From Mesobacillus maritimus (GTDB taxonomy: Bacteria > Bacillota > Bacilli > Bacillales > Cytobacillaceae), in the NCBI RefSeq assembly GCF_023715205.1, contig NZ_JAMBNR010000019.1:39996-103995 (forward strand): 64,000 bases of DNA, given 5' to 3'. Below are positions 33,802 through 43,484 of this stretch, piece by piece; within the stretch, counting starts at the first letter, position 1, and the number at the start of each line of letters is the position of its first letter. The translations under genes and the position numbers were made by a program. Below the pieces are notes generated by a model. The model saw nothing but the letters and a program-made list of their open reading frames with translations, was not told where the DNA came from and ran no database searches.

Positions 33802-34995
33802 TTGAGGAATGTTGTGATTGTTGAGAGTGTACGGACACCGGTGGGCCGATTGGGTGGTAGTTTGAAAGAGGTGGAAGTGGATTTCCTTGCTAGTAAAGTG
33901 ATGGAAGAAATGATCACACGTACGGGAATCGATGGAAACGATGTGGATGAAGTCATTTTAGGGCAAGCCAAGCAAAGTACAGATTCCCCAAACCTTGCAC
34001 GGCTAGCGCTTTTGCGCGCGAAACTTCCGGTGAAAATCCCAGGTTATACCGTTCACAGGCAATGTGGATCCGGGCTTCAAGCGATCAATAATGCTGCTTT
34101 GCAGATTATGACTGGTTTATCCGATATCATCATCGCGGGTGGAGCTGAATCGATGAGTACCGCTCCCTATTATCTCCGAAACGCACGCTTTGGATTTGGT
34201 ACAGGGAACGGGGAGATTTTGGATCCCAATACGGAAAGCCAACCGCGGTCTCAACCTATTGAGGCTTATGGCAATCTCACGATGGGGTATACCGCTGAAA
34301 ATTTAGCAGAGAAGTACAACATTTCGCGAAGAGAACAAGATGAGTTTGCGCTTCGCAGCCAAGAGCTTGCCCAACAAGCCATTAAAGCAGGGAAGTTTAG
34401 CAAAGAAATAGTTGCTTATCCAATTAAACAAAGAAAAGAAGAAAAGCTGTTTGAAATTGATGAACACCCACGGCTCACCAGCTTAGAAAAACTAGGAAAT
34501 TTAAAACCAGTGTTTAAAGAAAATGGCACTGTGACGGCAGGGAATAGTAGTGGCCGAAACGATGGGGCTTCCGCGGTTCTGATGATGGCGGAGGAGACAG
34601 CGCTAAAGTATGGGTTGAAACCGAAAGCAAGAATACTTGCACAAGCGGTATCAGGAGTTTCACCAGAAATCATGGGAATCGGTCCAGTATCGGCGACAAA
34701 GAAAGCATTGTCTATTGCAGGGCTTTCGCTAGCTGATATCGGTTTAATTGAACTGAACGAGGCATTTGCCGCTCAAGCGCTCGCTTGTATCAAGGAACTG
34801 AATCTAAATGTAGAGAAAGTCAATGTCAATGGCGGGGCCATTGCGTTAGGTCATCCACTTGGAGCAACAGGTGCAATTTTAATGACAAAACTCTTACACG
34901 AAATGGAACGACGTGGAGAAAAATACGGATTGGTCACACTCTGTATTGGCGGCGGTCAAGGAATTACAACCATTGTTGAAAATATGCAAAGGTAG
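33802..34995 (+). CDS. Acetyl-CoA acetyltransferase / 3-ketoacyl-CoA thiolase
   Basis: A 397-residue thiolase. The acyl-enzyme Cys is in HRQCGSGLQAINNAA (about residue 88), NEAFAAQAL holds the Asn-Glu motif, GGAIALGHPLGATGA gives the catalytic His and CIGGGQG the second Cys. The start is TTG at 33802: the ATG 18 bases earlier lies within the sequence ATGAGGAGGAGG, which is the ribosome site itself. It cleaves 3-ketoacyl-CoA to acetyl-CoA and a shortened acyl-CoA, the last step for the acyl-CoA dehydrogenase before it and the hydroxyacyl-CoA dehydrogenase after it. Confidence 0.93.
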   Translation: MRNVVIVESVRTPVGRLGGSLKEVEVDFLASKVMEEMITRTGIDGNDVDEVILGQAKQSTDSPNLARLALLRAKLPVKIPGYTVHRQCGSGLQAINNAALQIMTGLSDIIIAGGAESMSTAPYYLRNARFGFGTGNGEILDPNTESQPRSQPIEAYGNLTMGYTAENLAEKYNISRREQDEFALRSQELAQQAIKAGKFSKEIVAYPIKQRKEEKLFEIDEHPRLTSLEKLGNLKPVFKENGTVTAGNSSGRNDGASAVLMMAEETALKYGLKPKARILAQAVSGVSPEIMGIGPVSATKKALSIAGLSLADIGLIELNEAFAAQALACIKELNLNVEKVNVNGGAIALGHPLGATGAILMTKLLHEMERRGEKYGLVTLCIGGGQGITTIVENMQR

Positions 34996-35071
34996 AGTTC
35001 AAATAAACGACTATGAAGTTTGAACTGGAACATCGTTTGAGGAAAGAGCTTAAGAAAAGGAGGTCTTACCT

Positions 35072-35919
35072 ATGGTGAAACAGATTGCCGTAATTGGCGG
35101 TGGCACAATGGGCAGAGGAATTGCCTATACCGCGGCATTATCTGGTTTTGAAGTCACGTTACAGGACATTTCGAATGAAGCAATAGACCGTGCCCAAAAT
35201 TATATCGAAACACTTTTGAAGAAAAGTGTGGAAAAAGGGTACATCCAATCACAACAGCGGGAACGCGCATTAGGAAATCTCTCTTATACCACACAAATCG
35301 AAGAGGCTGTTCGCAAGACAGACTTGATGATTGAAGCCGCGCTAGAAAAGATGGATTTGAAAATTGAAATTTTTAAACAAGCAGATGAACTGGCACCAGC
35401 GCATGCGATCCTGGCAACGAATACATCGACGATGAGTCCAACCGAAATCGCTGCCTCGACGAAAAGACCAGACCGTTGTGTAGCGATGCACTTTTTTAAT
35501 CCAGTTCATCGAATGAAATTAATTGAGGTGATTCGCGGATTGGATACCTCGGACGTTACCGTCGATGAAGTCAAACAAGTAGCCGAACAAATGGGGAAAG
35601 AAACGGTGGAAGTGAATGAGTTTCCTGGTTTTGTGACCAGCCGAATGAATTGTTTAATTGGAAATGAAGCAATGAACATGTTGATGGAGGGAGTCGCATC
35701 CGCAGAGGACATCGACAAAGCATTAAACTAGGATTAAATCACCCGATGGGACCACTTGAGTTGGCCGATTTAGTCGGCTTAGACAGCCGGTTGCGTATTA
35801 TGGAATATTTGTATCAGCATTTAGGAGAGAAATACCGTCCATCTCCTGTTCTCGTAAAATATGTGAAGGCAGGGCGGTTAGGAAAAAAATCAGGCAAAGG
35901 GTTCTACTGCTATGATTAA
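35072..35919 (+). pseudogene. 3-hydroxyacyl-CoA dehydrogenase, frameshifted
   Basis: The first frame (35072-35731) has the Rossmann motif AVIGGGTMGRGIAYTAALSG, the catalytic MHFFNPVHRMKL and [20 protein letters not shown], then stops right after EDIDKALN. The next frame continues at once with [19 protein letters not shown] and ends [12 protein letters not shown]. Adding one A to the TTAAAC run near 35727 restores one protein of 282 residues, the standard family length. The gene oxidises 3-hydroxyacyl-CoA. A recent single-base loss, a sequencing slip in the A-run, or less likely programmed frameshifting would explain it. Confidence 0.88.
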
Positions 35920-36125
35920 AAAGGGATTCATGTAGGAAAGATCCGAAGTCTAGAAATAGATCTAAACCATTTGGTAGTAACTAAATTAGGTCTCCGAGCT
36001 TCATGTAATTGACAGATCGGATTTTTACTATAAAAAGTTTACGAGAAGATAAGGAGGCCACGTTGGCAAAAACGTTTTAACTCGTCAGTATGACTCTAGT
36101 TAAAAAATTCTTCTCTTGTAAGTAA
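35920..36125. other. Intergenic tail of the left set
   Basis: No gene or further promoter was recognised between the frameshifted dehydrogenase and the terminator shared with the convergent activator gene. Confidence 0.5.
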
Positions 36126-36155
36126 AAAAGGCTTGGATTCCCCAAGCCTTTCATT
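36126..36155. terminator. Bidirectional terminator
   Basis: AAAAGGCTTGG and CCAAGCCTTT form the stem. On the minus strand a TTTTTT run follows, so it mainly ends the activator gene; on the plus strand TTTCATTTT follows. Confidence 0.85.
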
Positions 36156-36232
36156 TTGAAAAGTTACTAGTTTTTAAGGTGAATTCAAATACTTTAAATA
36201 CTATGCTTATAGGAAATAACAGTAAAAAAAAT

Positions 36233-38212
36233 TCATTTTAATTCTTTAATATTATACCCCATACTTTTTAGTTTCCGGTAGAGAGTACTGCGACTCATAT
36301 TTAATTCCTTTGCCGTCTTAGAGACATTCATCTGTGACCGTTTCAACGCCGTGATGATCCATTCGACCTCAGCCTGTTTGACTGGGTTTCGTTTTGTTGT
36401 ATCTAGAGGTAAGGCTGGCTTTGTATGAAGATGTTTTGGAAGGTCGTCAGGTGTAATGATTCCATTGGTAGAAAAATTGGCAGCGTATTCCATCACATTT
36501 TCCAACTCGCGAATATTTCCAGGCCACGAATGATTGAGTAAGAGGTCCATCGCTGCGGCTGTTATATGATTTGGTCCATGATATTTTTTTAGCGTTAGCT
36601 TTTCGATAAAGTGGTTCGCTAGTAACGGAATATCCTCGGAACGATCCCGTAAACGAGGCAATTCAATTTGGATCACATTAAGACGGTAAAAAAGATCTTT
36701 TCGAAAATTCCCCGTTTGAATTTCTTCCACAAGATTTTTATTCGTTGCCGCAATGACGCGAACATCGATCGGAATACGGGTTTTATCCCCAATCCGGACG
36801 ATTTCTTGTTCTTGAATCACCCGAAGCAATTGCACTTGTAACTCGAGAGGCATATCGCCTAATTCATCAAGAAAAAGCGTCCCTTTATTCGCCAATTCAA
36901 ATTTTCCAATGCTGCCTTTCGGATTCGCGCCTGTAAAAGCACCAGCCACATAGCCAAAAAGTTCACTAGGAAGCAAATCTTTAGGAATCGCTGCACAATT
37001 CAGCGCGATAAACGGATGATCCGAACGGTTGCTGGCTTTATGTATAGCACTGGCCACTAGCTCTTTCCCTGTACCGCTATCTCCTGTAATCAGAACGTTT
37101 GAATCACCGGAAGCCGCAACTCGAGCTAAATGAATCGAGCTTTTGAATGATTCCGATTTCCCAATTATGCTATGGAAAGAATATTTTGCAACGTGATTAT
37201 GAGGCGTGATGGAAGGATTGCTCTTCCTTTTTTTCTCTAAAATGCTAACAAATCCTATAAAGCGATCGTACCAAAAAATTTTCTGGTATTTTGCTTGATA
37301 GGGAGAGTGATGAAGGATTAGTTCCTCTTCCCATTCCTTTTGCGAAGGAATGTTGTTGTTTTGTACGGTCTTTTTCATTAATATTGTCAGTTCGTCGGCA
37401 TGTGCATCATCATTCATTCGAATGATCTCTCCAGAGCTATTACATAAAAGAACGGTTTGATTTTTCCATTTACTAATGTTTTCAATGTAAATGTTTTGCA
37501 TGATTTCACGTGCTTGGTAGTAATTGTGAAACAGGACTCTTTCAATTTGATTCGCCAGTCCAATCGTTTTCATCATTGTAAGCGAATGGAACTGATCAGA
37601 AGGTGTCGAAAGGTTGATGATTCCTAACAGTTTTTTTGTAAGCGGGTCCAAAATAGGAGCTGAAGAGCAAGCCCACTCATGACAATTGTAGGCAAAATGC
37701 TCAGAAGAAAAGATTTGGACAGGCTGTTTTAAAATCATAGAGGTCCCAATAGCATTCGTTCCAGCCCAACGTTCTGACCATTGAGCTCCATTATTGGCAT
37801 TTACAGTGTTTCCAATATTGCGAGCTACACGCGAATCGCCAGAACTCTCTAAAATAGTGCCATCCTGATCACAAAACAAAAGAACATGGTTCTCATGAGA
37901 AAGATCTTGTCCAGCCTGTTTTAGGACAGGGTGTACTAATTGGAAAACTTCATTTTCTTGCCTCGTTTTAAGCTCTTCGTCCGAGATATTTTTTACGGAA
38001 CCTTGGATCATCGGATTCAAGTCTTCAAATTCCTTGCACCGATTCCAAGATTGTAAGATTACATCTCTCACTTCCGTTGTTTCCGCAGGTTGCTGCTCAA
38101 ATTCAAAGGAATTGAAGAAAAAGTTCTCCCATTTTTCGTAATGTTTTCTTCTTAGTAGAGTAGCATCATTTTTTGATAAAGGCTTATAGACTGAAAACGG
38201 AATCTCGAACAA
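36233..38212 (-). CDS. Sigma-54-dependent enhancer-binding activator (AcoR-like)
   Basis: A 659-residue activator in three parts: a GAF-type sensor domain (about 70-215, with AGTNAIGTSMILKQPVQIF and CSSAPILDP as in AcoR relatives), an AAA+ ATPase (about 345-580) with Walker A GDSGTGKE, the sigma-54-contacting GAFTGA loop and LFLDELGDMP as Walker B, and a Fis-type helix-turn-helix at the end (SKTAKELNMSRSTLYRKLKS). It would bind an inducer, hydrolyse ATP and open sigma-54 promoters from a distance. It lies between two gene sets, each with a -24/-12 promoter and the same upstream element. Confidence 0.95.
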   Translation of the reverse strand: MFEIPFSVYKPLSKNDATLLRRKHYEKWENFFFNSFEFEQQPAETTEVRDVILQSWNRCKEFEDLNPMIQGSVKNISDEELKTRQENEVFQLVHPVLKQAGQDLSHENHVLLFCDQDGTILESSGDSRVARNIGNTVNANNGAQWSERWAGTNAIGTSMILKQPVQIFSSEHFAYNCHEWACSSAPILDPLTKKLLGIINLSTPSDQFHSLTMMKTIGLANQIERVLFHNYYQAREIMQNIYIENISKWKNQTVLLCNSSGEIIRMNDDAHADELTILMKKTVQNNNIPSQKEWEEELILHHSPYQAKYQKIFWYDRFIGFVSILEKKRKSNPSITPHNHVAKYSFHSIIGKSESFKSSIHLARVAASGDSNVLITGDSGTGKELVASAIHKASNRSDHPFIALNCAAIPKDLLPSELFGYVAGAFTGANPKGSIGKFELANKGTLFLDELGDMPLELQVQLLRVIQEQEIVRIGDKTRIPIDVRVIAATNKNLVEEIQTGNFRKDLFYRLNVIQIELPRLRDRSEDIPLLANHFIEKLTLKKYHGPNHITAAAMDLLLNHSWPGNIRELENVMEYAANFSTNGIITPDDLPKHLHTKPALPLDTTKRNPVKQAEVEWIITALKRSQMNVSKTAKELNMSRSTLYRKLKSMGYNIKELK

Positions 38213-38410
38213 CTTCTACTCACCTCTTAAATTATTCCGAATATTATTAACTTACATATAATTTTGATAGAAGTCAACATGGTGTTTTTTTAGAAAAACA
38301 ACTAGTTTGCTATCAATCAAGATCAATCAATTTAACGAATCTCCTCAATTTTTATCTAGGAATGATGCCAGAAACACTTGGAGAAAGAGGGCTTAGTTTT
38401 CCTCCTTCAT

Positions 38411-38453
38411 ACTGTAGCAAAAATGAGAAAAACTGTAGCAAGAATGGGAATCG
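38411..38453 (+). promoter_or_regulatory. Putative enhancer (UAS) for sigma-54 activator, right set
   Basis: ACTGTAGCAA at 38411 and again at 38432, 21 bp apart, followed by GAATGGGAATC. It is nearly identical to 30853-30895. The second box is 131 bp upstream of the -24 GG at 38563. A further copy in inverse orientation (TGTCGCAATT read on the minus strand) lies at 38501-38510. It is about 200 bp from the activator gene start as well. Confidence 0.74.
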
Positions 38454-38560
38454 TTGACAGAACAGGATTTGGGAACCTAATCTGTTTCCGTTTATCTCAA
38501 AATTGCGACAACTTTTAAAAGGATAAAATAGAAAACCAAGACAAAACCTTGAAATTCATT

Positions 38561-38577
38561 TTGGCACGGTACTTGCA
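38561..38577 (+). promoter_or_regulatory. Sigma-54 (-24/-12) promoter, right set
   Basis: TTGGCACGGTACTTGCA is a consensus SigL promoter: GG at 38563-38564 and GC at 38575-38576, ten bases between. It is about 85 bp upstream of the hydrolase gene. No other gene lies in 38213-38648. Confidence 0.9.
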
Positions 38578-38648
38578 TGTTATATAGATGAAACATCAAA
38601 AAAAATAAAAAAATGAAATCGCATTCAATATGCAAGGAGGAAAAAAGA

Positions 38649-39584
38649 ATGAATTCAATCGAGAAGAAAACAACCACTTTATCAAAGGAAGCTAATTTCC
38701 TGCGAGATCTTTACAAGGGATGGAGCGACCGGATGGAGGCCAATCCAAACATGACCATTGAGGATTTACGAAGCCTGTTTGACGAATGGGAAAAACCAAC
38801 GCTTGAGCCTGAAGATGTGACCTATAAGAACGACAATGTTGGCGGTGTTGATGTGCTTTGGGCTTACCCAATCGGTTGTGATAAATCCAAAGTCTTGATT
38901 TACACGCACGGAGGCGGGTTTGCTGTTGGTTCCTCATCTAGTCATCGTAAATTGGCGGGGCATATGGCCAAGGCACTTGGGGTATCCACTGTAGTGTTAG
39001 ATTATCGTCGTAGTCCGGAAAATCCTTTCCCAGCACAATTGGAAGATGCGGCAGCTGTTTACCAAGCGTTGCTTGCGTCCGGCATTCAGGCAAAAGATAT
39101 CGGGACCATTGGTGACTCTGCAGGTGGAAACCTTGCCGTTGCATCTGTACTGAAATTTAGAGAATTGGGCCTTGAACTACCGGGATTTGTGATTGCTTTC
39201 TCGCCGTGGCTTGATATGGAGTTAACGGGAAGCACACTTGAGAGCAATGCAGATACCGATGTGTTTATCAATGCACCATTGCTTCAAGGAATGATCAATA
39301 TGTTCATGGGAGACGACGGCAAACACGTTCGAAATCCATTAGCCAACCCATTGCATGCAGATTTTACTGGGTTCCCGCCGCTTTACATCAACGCTGGTGG
39401 AGCGGAAGTGCTATTGGACGATGCAAGACGACTACAAACACGTGCGACGGAGGCTGGTGTGCAAGTGAAACTATCCGTTGTGGATGGCATGCAGCATGTA
39501 TTCCCATTCCTAGCTGGACGGGCTCCTGAAGCAGATGAAGAAATTCAAAGAATTGCCGCTTGGTATAAAGCGTTACAAAAATAA
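38649..39584 (+). CDS. Alpha/beta hydrolase, HSL-type esterase or lactonase
   Basis: A 311-residue hydrolase of the hormone-sensitive-lipase group. The oxyanion-hole motif is YTHGGGFAVG (about residue 80), the nucleophile Ser is in IGDSAGGNLAV (about 155), and the acid and His fall in the late region (DGMQHVFPF). ATG 38649 was chosen because AAGGAGG lies eight bases upstream; an in-frame ATG at 38613 has none. It leads the right sigma-54 set, directly before a Baeyer-Villiger monooxygenase whose ester or lactone product it would hydrolyse. Confidence 0.92.
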   Translation: MNSIEKKTTTLSKEANFLRDLYKGWSDRMEANPNMTIEDLRSLFDEWEKPTLEPEDVTYKNDNVGGVDVLWAYPIGCDKSKVLIYTHGGGFAVGSSSSHRKLAGHMAKALGVSTVVLDYRRSPENPFPAQLEDAAAVYQALLASGIQAKDIGTIGDSAGGNLAVASVLKFRELGLELPGFVIAFSPWLDMELTGSTLESNADTDVFINAPLLQGMINMFMGDDGKHVRNPLANPLHADFTGFPPLYINAGGAEVLLDDARRLQTRATEAGVQVKLSVVDGMQHVFPFLAGRAPEADEEIQRIAAWYKALQK

Positions 39585-39651
39585 ACTCGCCCACTTCAAA
39601 GAAATGTTTTTACTAGAATACTAGAAAAAGATTCTGTAATAGAGGAGGAAA

Positions 39652-41289
39652 ATGATGAGCCAATTGAATCCAAGTGAAAAAAGGGAAGAGGGATTAAACT
39701 TCGATGCCGTTGTTGTCGGAGCAGGTTTCGGAGGCCTTTATTCTGTACATAAACTTCGTAATGAATTAGGCCTAACCGTACGCGCTTTTGATAATGGCTC
39801 GGATGTCGGAGGCACTTGGTACTGGAACCGTTATCCAGGCGCGCTTTCCGATACCGAAAGCTATATCTATCGTTATTCTTTTGATAAGGATTTACTAAAA
39901 GACTGGACATGGAAGGAAAATTATCTCACACAGCCTGAAATTCTTGCATATTTAAGCCATGTTGCTGAACGATTCGATTTGCGTCGCAGCTATCAGTTCA
40001 ACACAAAGGTGATAGCTACCCATTTTAACGAAGAAAAAAATTATTGGGAAGTCACCACTGACAAGGGCGAAACCGTTACAGCTAAGTATCTTGTTACAGG
40101 GCTTGGTCTTCTGTCCGCAACGAATATTCCAAATTTTAAGGGGAGAGAAACCTTCCAGGGCGAACAGTACCATACATCTAGATGGCCAAAGTCAGGTGTT
40201 GATCTGAAAGGGAAGCGCGTGGGTGTAATAGGTACCGGATCAACTGGAGTACAGGTGATTATCTCCATCGCGCCTGAAGTGGAGCATTTAACCGTCTTCC
40301 AACGGACGCCGCAATACAGTGTACCCGTTGGAAAACGTCCGCAATCTCAAGCGGAACTTGCAGCAATCAAAGAAAACTATGAGGAGATTTGGAAACAAGT
40401 CAAATCTTCCTCTGTTGCTTTCGGCTTTGAAGAAAGCACCGTTTCTGCGGTTGAAGTTTCGAAAGAGGAACAGGAGCGTGTGTTTGAGGAGGCGTGGAAT
40501 AAAGGCGGAGGCTTCCGCTTTATGTTTGGCACCTTTGGCGATATTGCCACGAATCCTGAAGCAAACGAAGCTGCTGCTGAGTTTATTCGCAAGAAAATTC
40601 GTCAGATCGTCAAAAATCCTGAAACAGCACGCAAATTGACGCCATCCGGTTTATATGCGAAACGTCCGCTTTGTGATAATGGATACTATGAAACATTCAA
40701 TTGTGACAATGTATCCCTTGTCTCTGTAAAAGAAAATCCAATCCTCGAAATTACACCAAAAGGAGTGCTTACGACCGATGGCGAGTATGAATTGGATGTG
40801 TTGATTTATGCGACTGGTTTCGATGCGGTTGATGGGAACTATACGAAAATCGATATTCGCGGCCGCGATGGGGTGACGATGAGCGAAAAATGGGCAGATG
40901 GGCCAGTAGGGTATCTTGGGATGATGAATACCAATTTCCCAAACCTGTTCATGATTCTTGGTCCAAACGGTCCTTTTACCAACTTACCGCCTAGCATTGA
41001 AACACAGGTGGAATGGATTTCGGATACCATTCAATACATGGTTGAAAATGACCTTTCCACGATTGAGCCTAAACAGGAAGCAGAGGATGAGTGGATCGAG
41101 ACATGCCAAACGATTTCTGACCAGACGCTGTTTTCCAAGGGTGAATCGTGGATTTTCGGAGCCAACATCCCAGGCAAGAAGAATACGGTTATGTTCTATC
41201 TGGGAGGCTTAGGAAACTACAGAAAGGCCTTGGAAGAGTTGGGATTTAAGGGCTTTATTTTCGACCGCGTTGCTGCGAGTACGAATTAA
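39652..41289 (+). CDS. Baeyer-Villiger flavin monooxygenase
   Basis: A 545-residue FAD- and NADPH-dependent monooxygenase that inserts oxygen next to a carbonyl. The FAD motif VVVGAGFGGLYSVHKL is near residue 25, the type I BVMO fingerprint FQGEQYHTSRWP (FxGxxxHxxxWP) near 165-176, and the NADPH motif VIGTGSTGVQV just after. GGTWYWNRYPGALSDTESY is typical of the cyclohexanone/phenylacetone monooxygenase group. GAGGAGG precedes two adjacent ATGs. With the esterase before it and alcohol and aldehyde dehydrogenases after it, it fits a ketone degradation pathway; the ring size or chain length of the ketone is not readable. Confidence 0.95.
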   Translation: MMSQLNPSEKREEGLNFDAVVVGAGFGGLYSVHKLRNELGLTVRAFDNGSDVGGTWYWNRYPGALSDTESYIYRYSFDKDLLKDWTWKENYLTQPEILAYLSHVAERFDLRRSYQFNTKVIATHFNEEKNYWEVTTDKGETVTAKYLVTGLGLLSATNIPNFKGRETFQGEQYHTSRWPKSGVDLKGKRVGVIGTGSTGVQVIISIAPEVEHLTVFQRTPQYSVPVGKRPQSQAELAAIKENYEEIWKQVKSSSVAFGFEESTVSAVEVSKEEQERVFEEAWNKGGGFRFMFGTFGDIATNPEANEAAAEFIRKKIRQIVKNPETARKLTPSGLYAKRPLCDNGYYETFNCDNVSLVSVKENPILEITPKGVLTTDGEYELDVLIYATGFDAVDGNYTKIDIRGRDGVTMSEKWADGPVGYLGMMNTNFPNLFMILGPNGPFTNLPPSIETQVEWISDTIQYMVENDLSTIEPKQEAEDEWIETCQTISDQTLFSKGESWIFGANIPGKKNTVMFYLGGLGNYRKALEELGFKGFIFDRVAASTN

Positions 41290-41419
41290 AAATAAAAATG
41301 TAAAACATACATCCAATTTGTAGAGTGAAATGAGAGTTTAAACGACCAACCATTCATTCTATTAAGAATGAGTCGTTCGACTTAGTTAGATCCGAATAAA
41401 AATGGAAAGGAATGATTCT

Positions 41420-42190
41420 TTGACGAGATTAGATGGAAAAGTGGCAATCGTAACCGGTGGAGCAGGCGGAATTGGGAAAGAAACAGCAAAATTATTTCTG
41501 CAAGAAGGAGCCAAAGTCCTTTTAGTAGATTTATCTGAAGAATCATTGCTAAAAACGAAAGAAGAACTTGATAATTATGGAGAGATTATGACGGTTTCAT
41601 CAGATGTTTCACATGAATCTGATACGGTTCATTATGTAAAAAAAGCTATAGAGCATTTTGGGAAAATTGACATCTTCTTTAATAATGCGGGGATTGAAGG
41701 GACAGTTGCTCCTCTTGTAGAACAAACCGTTGAGAATTTTGATAAAGTCATGAATGTTAATGTGCGTGGTGTGTTTTTAGGACTAAAACATGTGTTGCCA
41801 ATTATGATGAAACAAGGATCTGGTAGCATTATCAATACTTCATCGGTTGCAGGCTTCATGGGTTGGGCTGGTATAACCCCTTACGTTGCTTCAAAACATG
41901 CTGTCATAGGATTAACTAAAAATGCAGCTTTAGAAGCGGCGAGTGCAAATGTTCGTGTGAATTCTATTCATCCATCGCCAGTTAATACTAGAATGATGCG
42001 ATTCGTAGAAGAAGGGACAAGTCCGGGTGCAGCAGAAGTTGCTAAGGCAGCTATAACTAAAGATATACCACTAGGCCGTTATGGTGAGACAAGCGATATC
42101 GCTAAATTGGTTTTATTTCTAGCTTCTGATGAGAGTAGCTTTATTACAGGAAGTCAGTATCGAATCGACGGAGGAATAGGAGCGAAGTAA
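41420..42190 (+). CDS. Short-chain dehydrogenase/reductase
   Basis: A 256-residue classical SDR. TGGAGGIGKETAKLF is the cofactor-binding loop, NNAG the structural motif, and the catalytic Ser, Tyr and Lys are in NTSSVAGFMG and PYVASKHAV. The start is probably TTG 41420, nine bases after AAAGG; an in-frame ATG at 41402 overlaps that site and has no ribosome site of its own. It would oxidise a secondary alcohol to a ketone (feeding the BVMO) or the reverse. A hairpin lies shortly after the stop. Confidence 0.92.
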   Translation: MTRLDGKVAIVTGGAGGIGKETAKLFLQEGAKVLLVDLSEESLLKTKEELDNYGEIMTVSSDVSHESDTVHYVKKAIEHFGKIDIFFNNAGIEGTVAPLVEQTVENFDKVMNVNVRGVFLGLKHVLPIMMKQGSGSIINTSSVAGFMGWAGITPYVASKHAVIGLTKNAALEAASANVRVNSIHPSPVNTRMMRFVEEGTSPGAAEVAKAAITKDIPLGRYGETSDIAKLVLFLASDESSFITGSQYRIDGGIGAK

Positions 42191-42221
42191 ACAGAGGTAA
42201 AGAACAATGCTAATTTGACAA

Positions 42222-42257
42222 AAGGAAAAGGCCCTTGAAAAGACTGGGGCTTTTTCC
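42222..42257 (+). terminator. Weak internal terminator
   Basis: AAAAGGCCC and GGGGCTTTTT form an imperfect stem around a twelve-base loop, followed by TTTTT, in the 85-bp gap between the SDR and the iron alcohol dehydrogenase. It may attenuate rather than end transcription. Confidence 0.6.
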
Positions 42258-42275
42258 AACCAGTAGGAGGTTTCT

Positions 42276-43484
42276 ATGTATTTAAGTCAGCAAAATTTTA
42301 GTTCTGTACTAAATACAAATGTGATTTATGGAGTAAACAGTGTTGAGAAGAGTTTAGCAGGGAAGATTAAGGAGTTCAAAAAGTTAAGCGTTTTCATCGC
42401 GGCCGACCCAGGACTTGTTCAAGCAGGCATTCCAACTAAAATCCAAAATCTTTTGAAAGAAAACGGAATTCATTCCGTCTTATTTTCAGAAATTGAACCA
42501 AACCCTGATGCTGAAACGGTCATGAAAGGGGCGGAAATCTATCAATCTGAATCATGTGACATGATTCTCGCTGTTGGTGGAGGAAGTGCAATGGACTTTT
42601 CAAAAGCTGTTGGGGTCATGGCTAGCCATCCAGGCCATATCCTTGATTATCGCCGTGGCCAAAAACCAGTTGTAAACGAAGTTCCATTGTTGTTTGCGAT
42701 TCCAACAACCGTCGGTACTGGCTCGGAAGTAACCAATGTTGCCGTGGTGACAGATCATAAGGCAGGTAGAAAATATGTTGTGGCATCACCGGTATTGGCT
42801 CCTAAGATGGCATTTGTGGATCCAATATTAACGACTTCACTTCCACGCCATGTGGTTGCCACGACCGGAATGGATGCTTTAGTTCATGCGATTGAAGCGT
42901 ATACATCAGTGCGTTCCACACCCATTACAGATGGCTTGGCTTTACAAGTGATTAAAATGATCAAAGATTATTTGCCTGCAAGTTATGCCCACTCTGATCA
43001 GCTTGAAGCAAGATCACAAGTGCATCTAGCCAGTACAATCGCGGGGATGGCTTTTGGTCTTGCCGGAGTGGGGCTGGTCCATTCTTGTTCCCATCCAATG
43101 TCCGCAATCTATCATGTGCCTCATGGGCTAGCGAATGCGATTCTATTGCCTTATGTGATGCAATATAACCTCATCGCAAACGAAAGAAAATATGCTGAAA
43201 TTGCGAGAATCTTTGACCCTTCGTTAACTTTCGAGACGGATCGAGCAGCAGCAGAACAACTAATCAATGTACTCAAAGATTTTAATCAAGTATTAAATAT
43301 CCCAAACGACTTTGGTTTTTTAAATAAGCAATTTACAGAAGAAATGGTCGATCGCTTAGCGGATGATGCTATGGATGATCGAGGAACCATTCCCAATAAT
43401 CCACGAAAAGTATTCAAAGAAGATGTGGTTCAAATTTTTAATCAGGTGTTACCAATCAACCAACAAGGGGGATCTGCAGAATAA
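42276..43484 (+). CDS. Iron-containing alcohol dehydrogenase
   Basis: A 402-residue group III alcohol dehydrogenase. NAD-binding GGGSAMDFSKAVG is near residue 97, and the metal ligands are in TGMDALVHAIEAYTS (Asp and His) and GLVHSCSHPMSAIYHVPHG (two His). It would oxidise the primary alcohol released by the esterase to an aldehyde. AGGAGGTTTCT precedes the ATG. Its stop overlaps the start of the aldehyde dehydrogenase by one base (TAATG), so the two are coupled and likely act in sequence. Confidence 0.94.
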   Translation: MYLSQQNFSSVLNTNVIYGVNSVEKSLAGKIKEFKKLSVFIAADPGLVQAGIPTKIQNLLKENGIHSVLFSEIEPNPDAETVMKGAEIYQSESCDMILAVGGGSAMDFSKAVGVMASHPGHILDYRRGQKPVVNEVPLLFAIPTTVGTGSEVTNVAVVTDHKAGRKYVVASPVLAPKMAFVDPILTTSLPRHVVATTGMDALVHAIEAYTSVRSTPITDGLALQVIKMIKDYLPASYAHSDQLEARSQVHLASTIAGMAFGLAGVGLVHSCSHPMSAIYHVPHGLANAILLPYVMQYNLIANERKYAEIARIFDPSLTFETDRAAAEQLINVLKDFNQVLNIPNDFGFLNKQFTEEMVDRLADDAMDDRGTIPNNPRKVFKEDVVQIFNQVLPINQQGGSAE

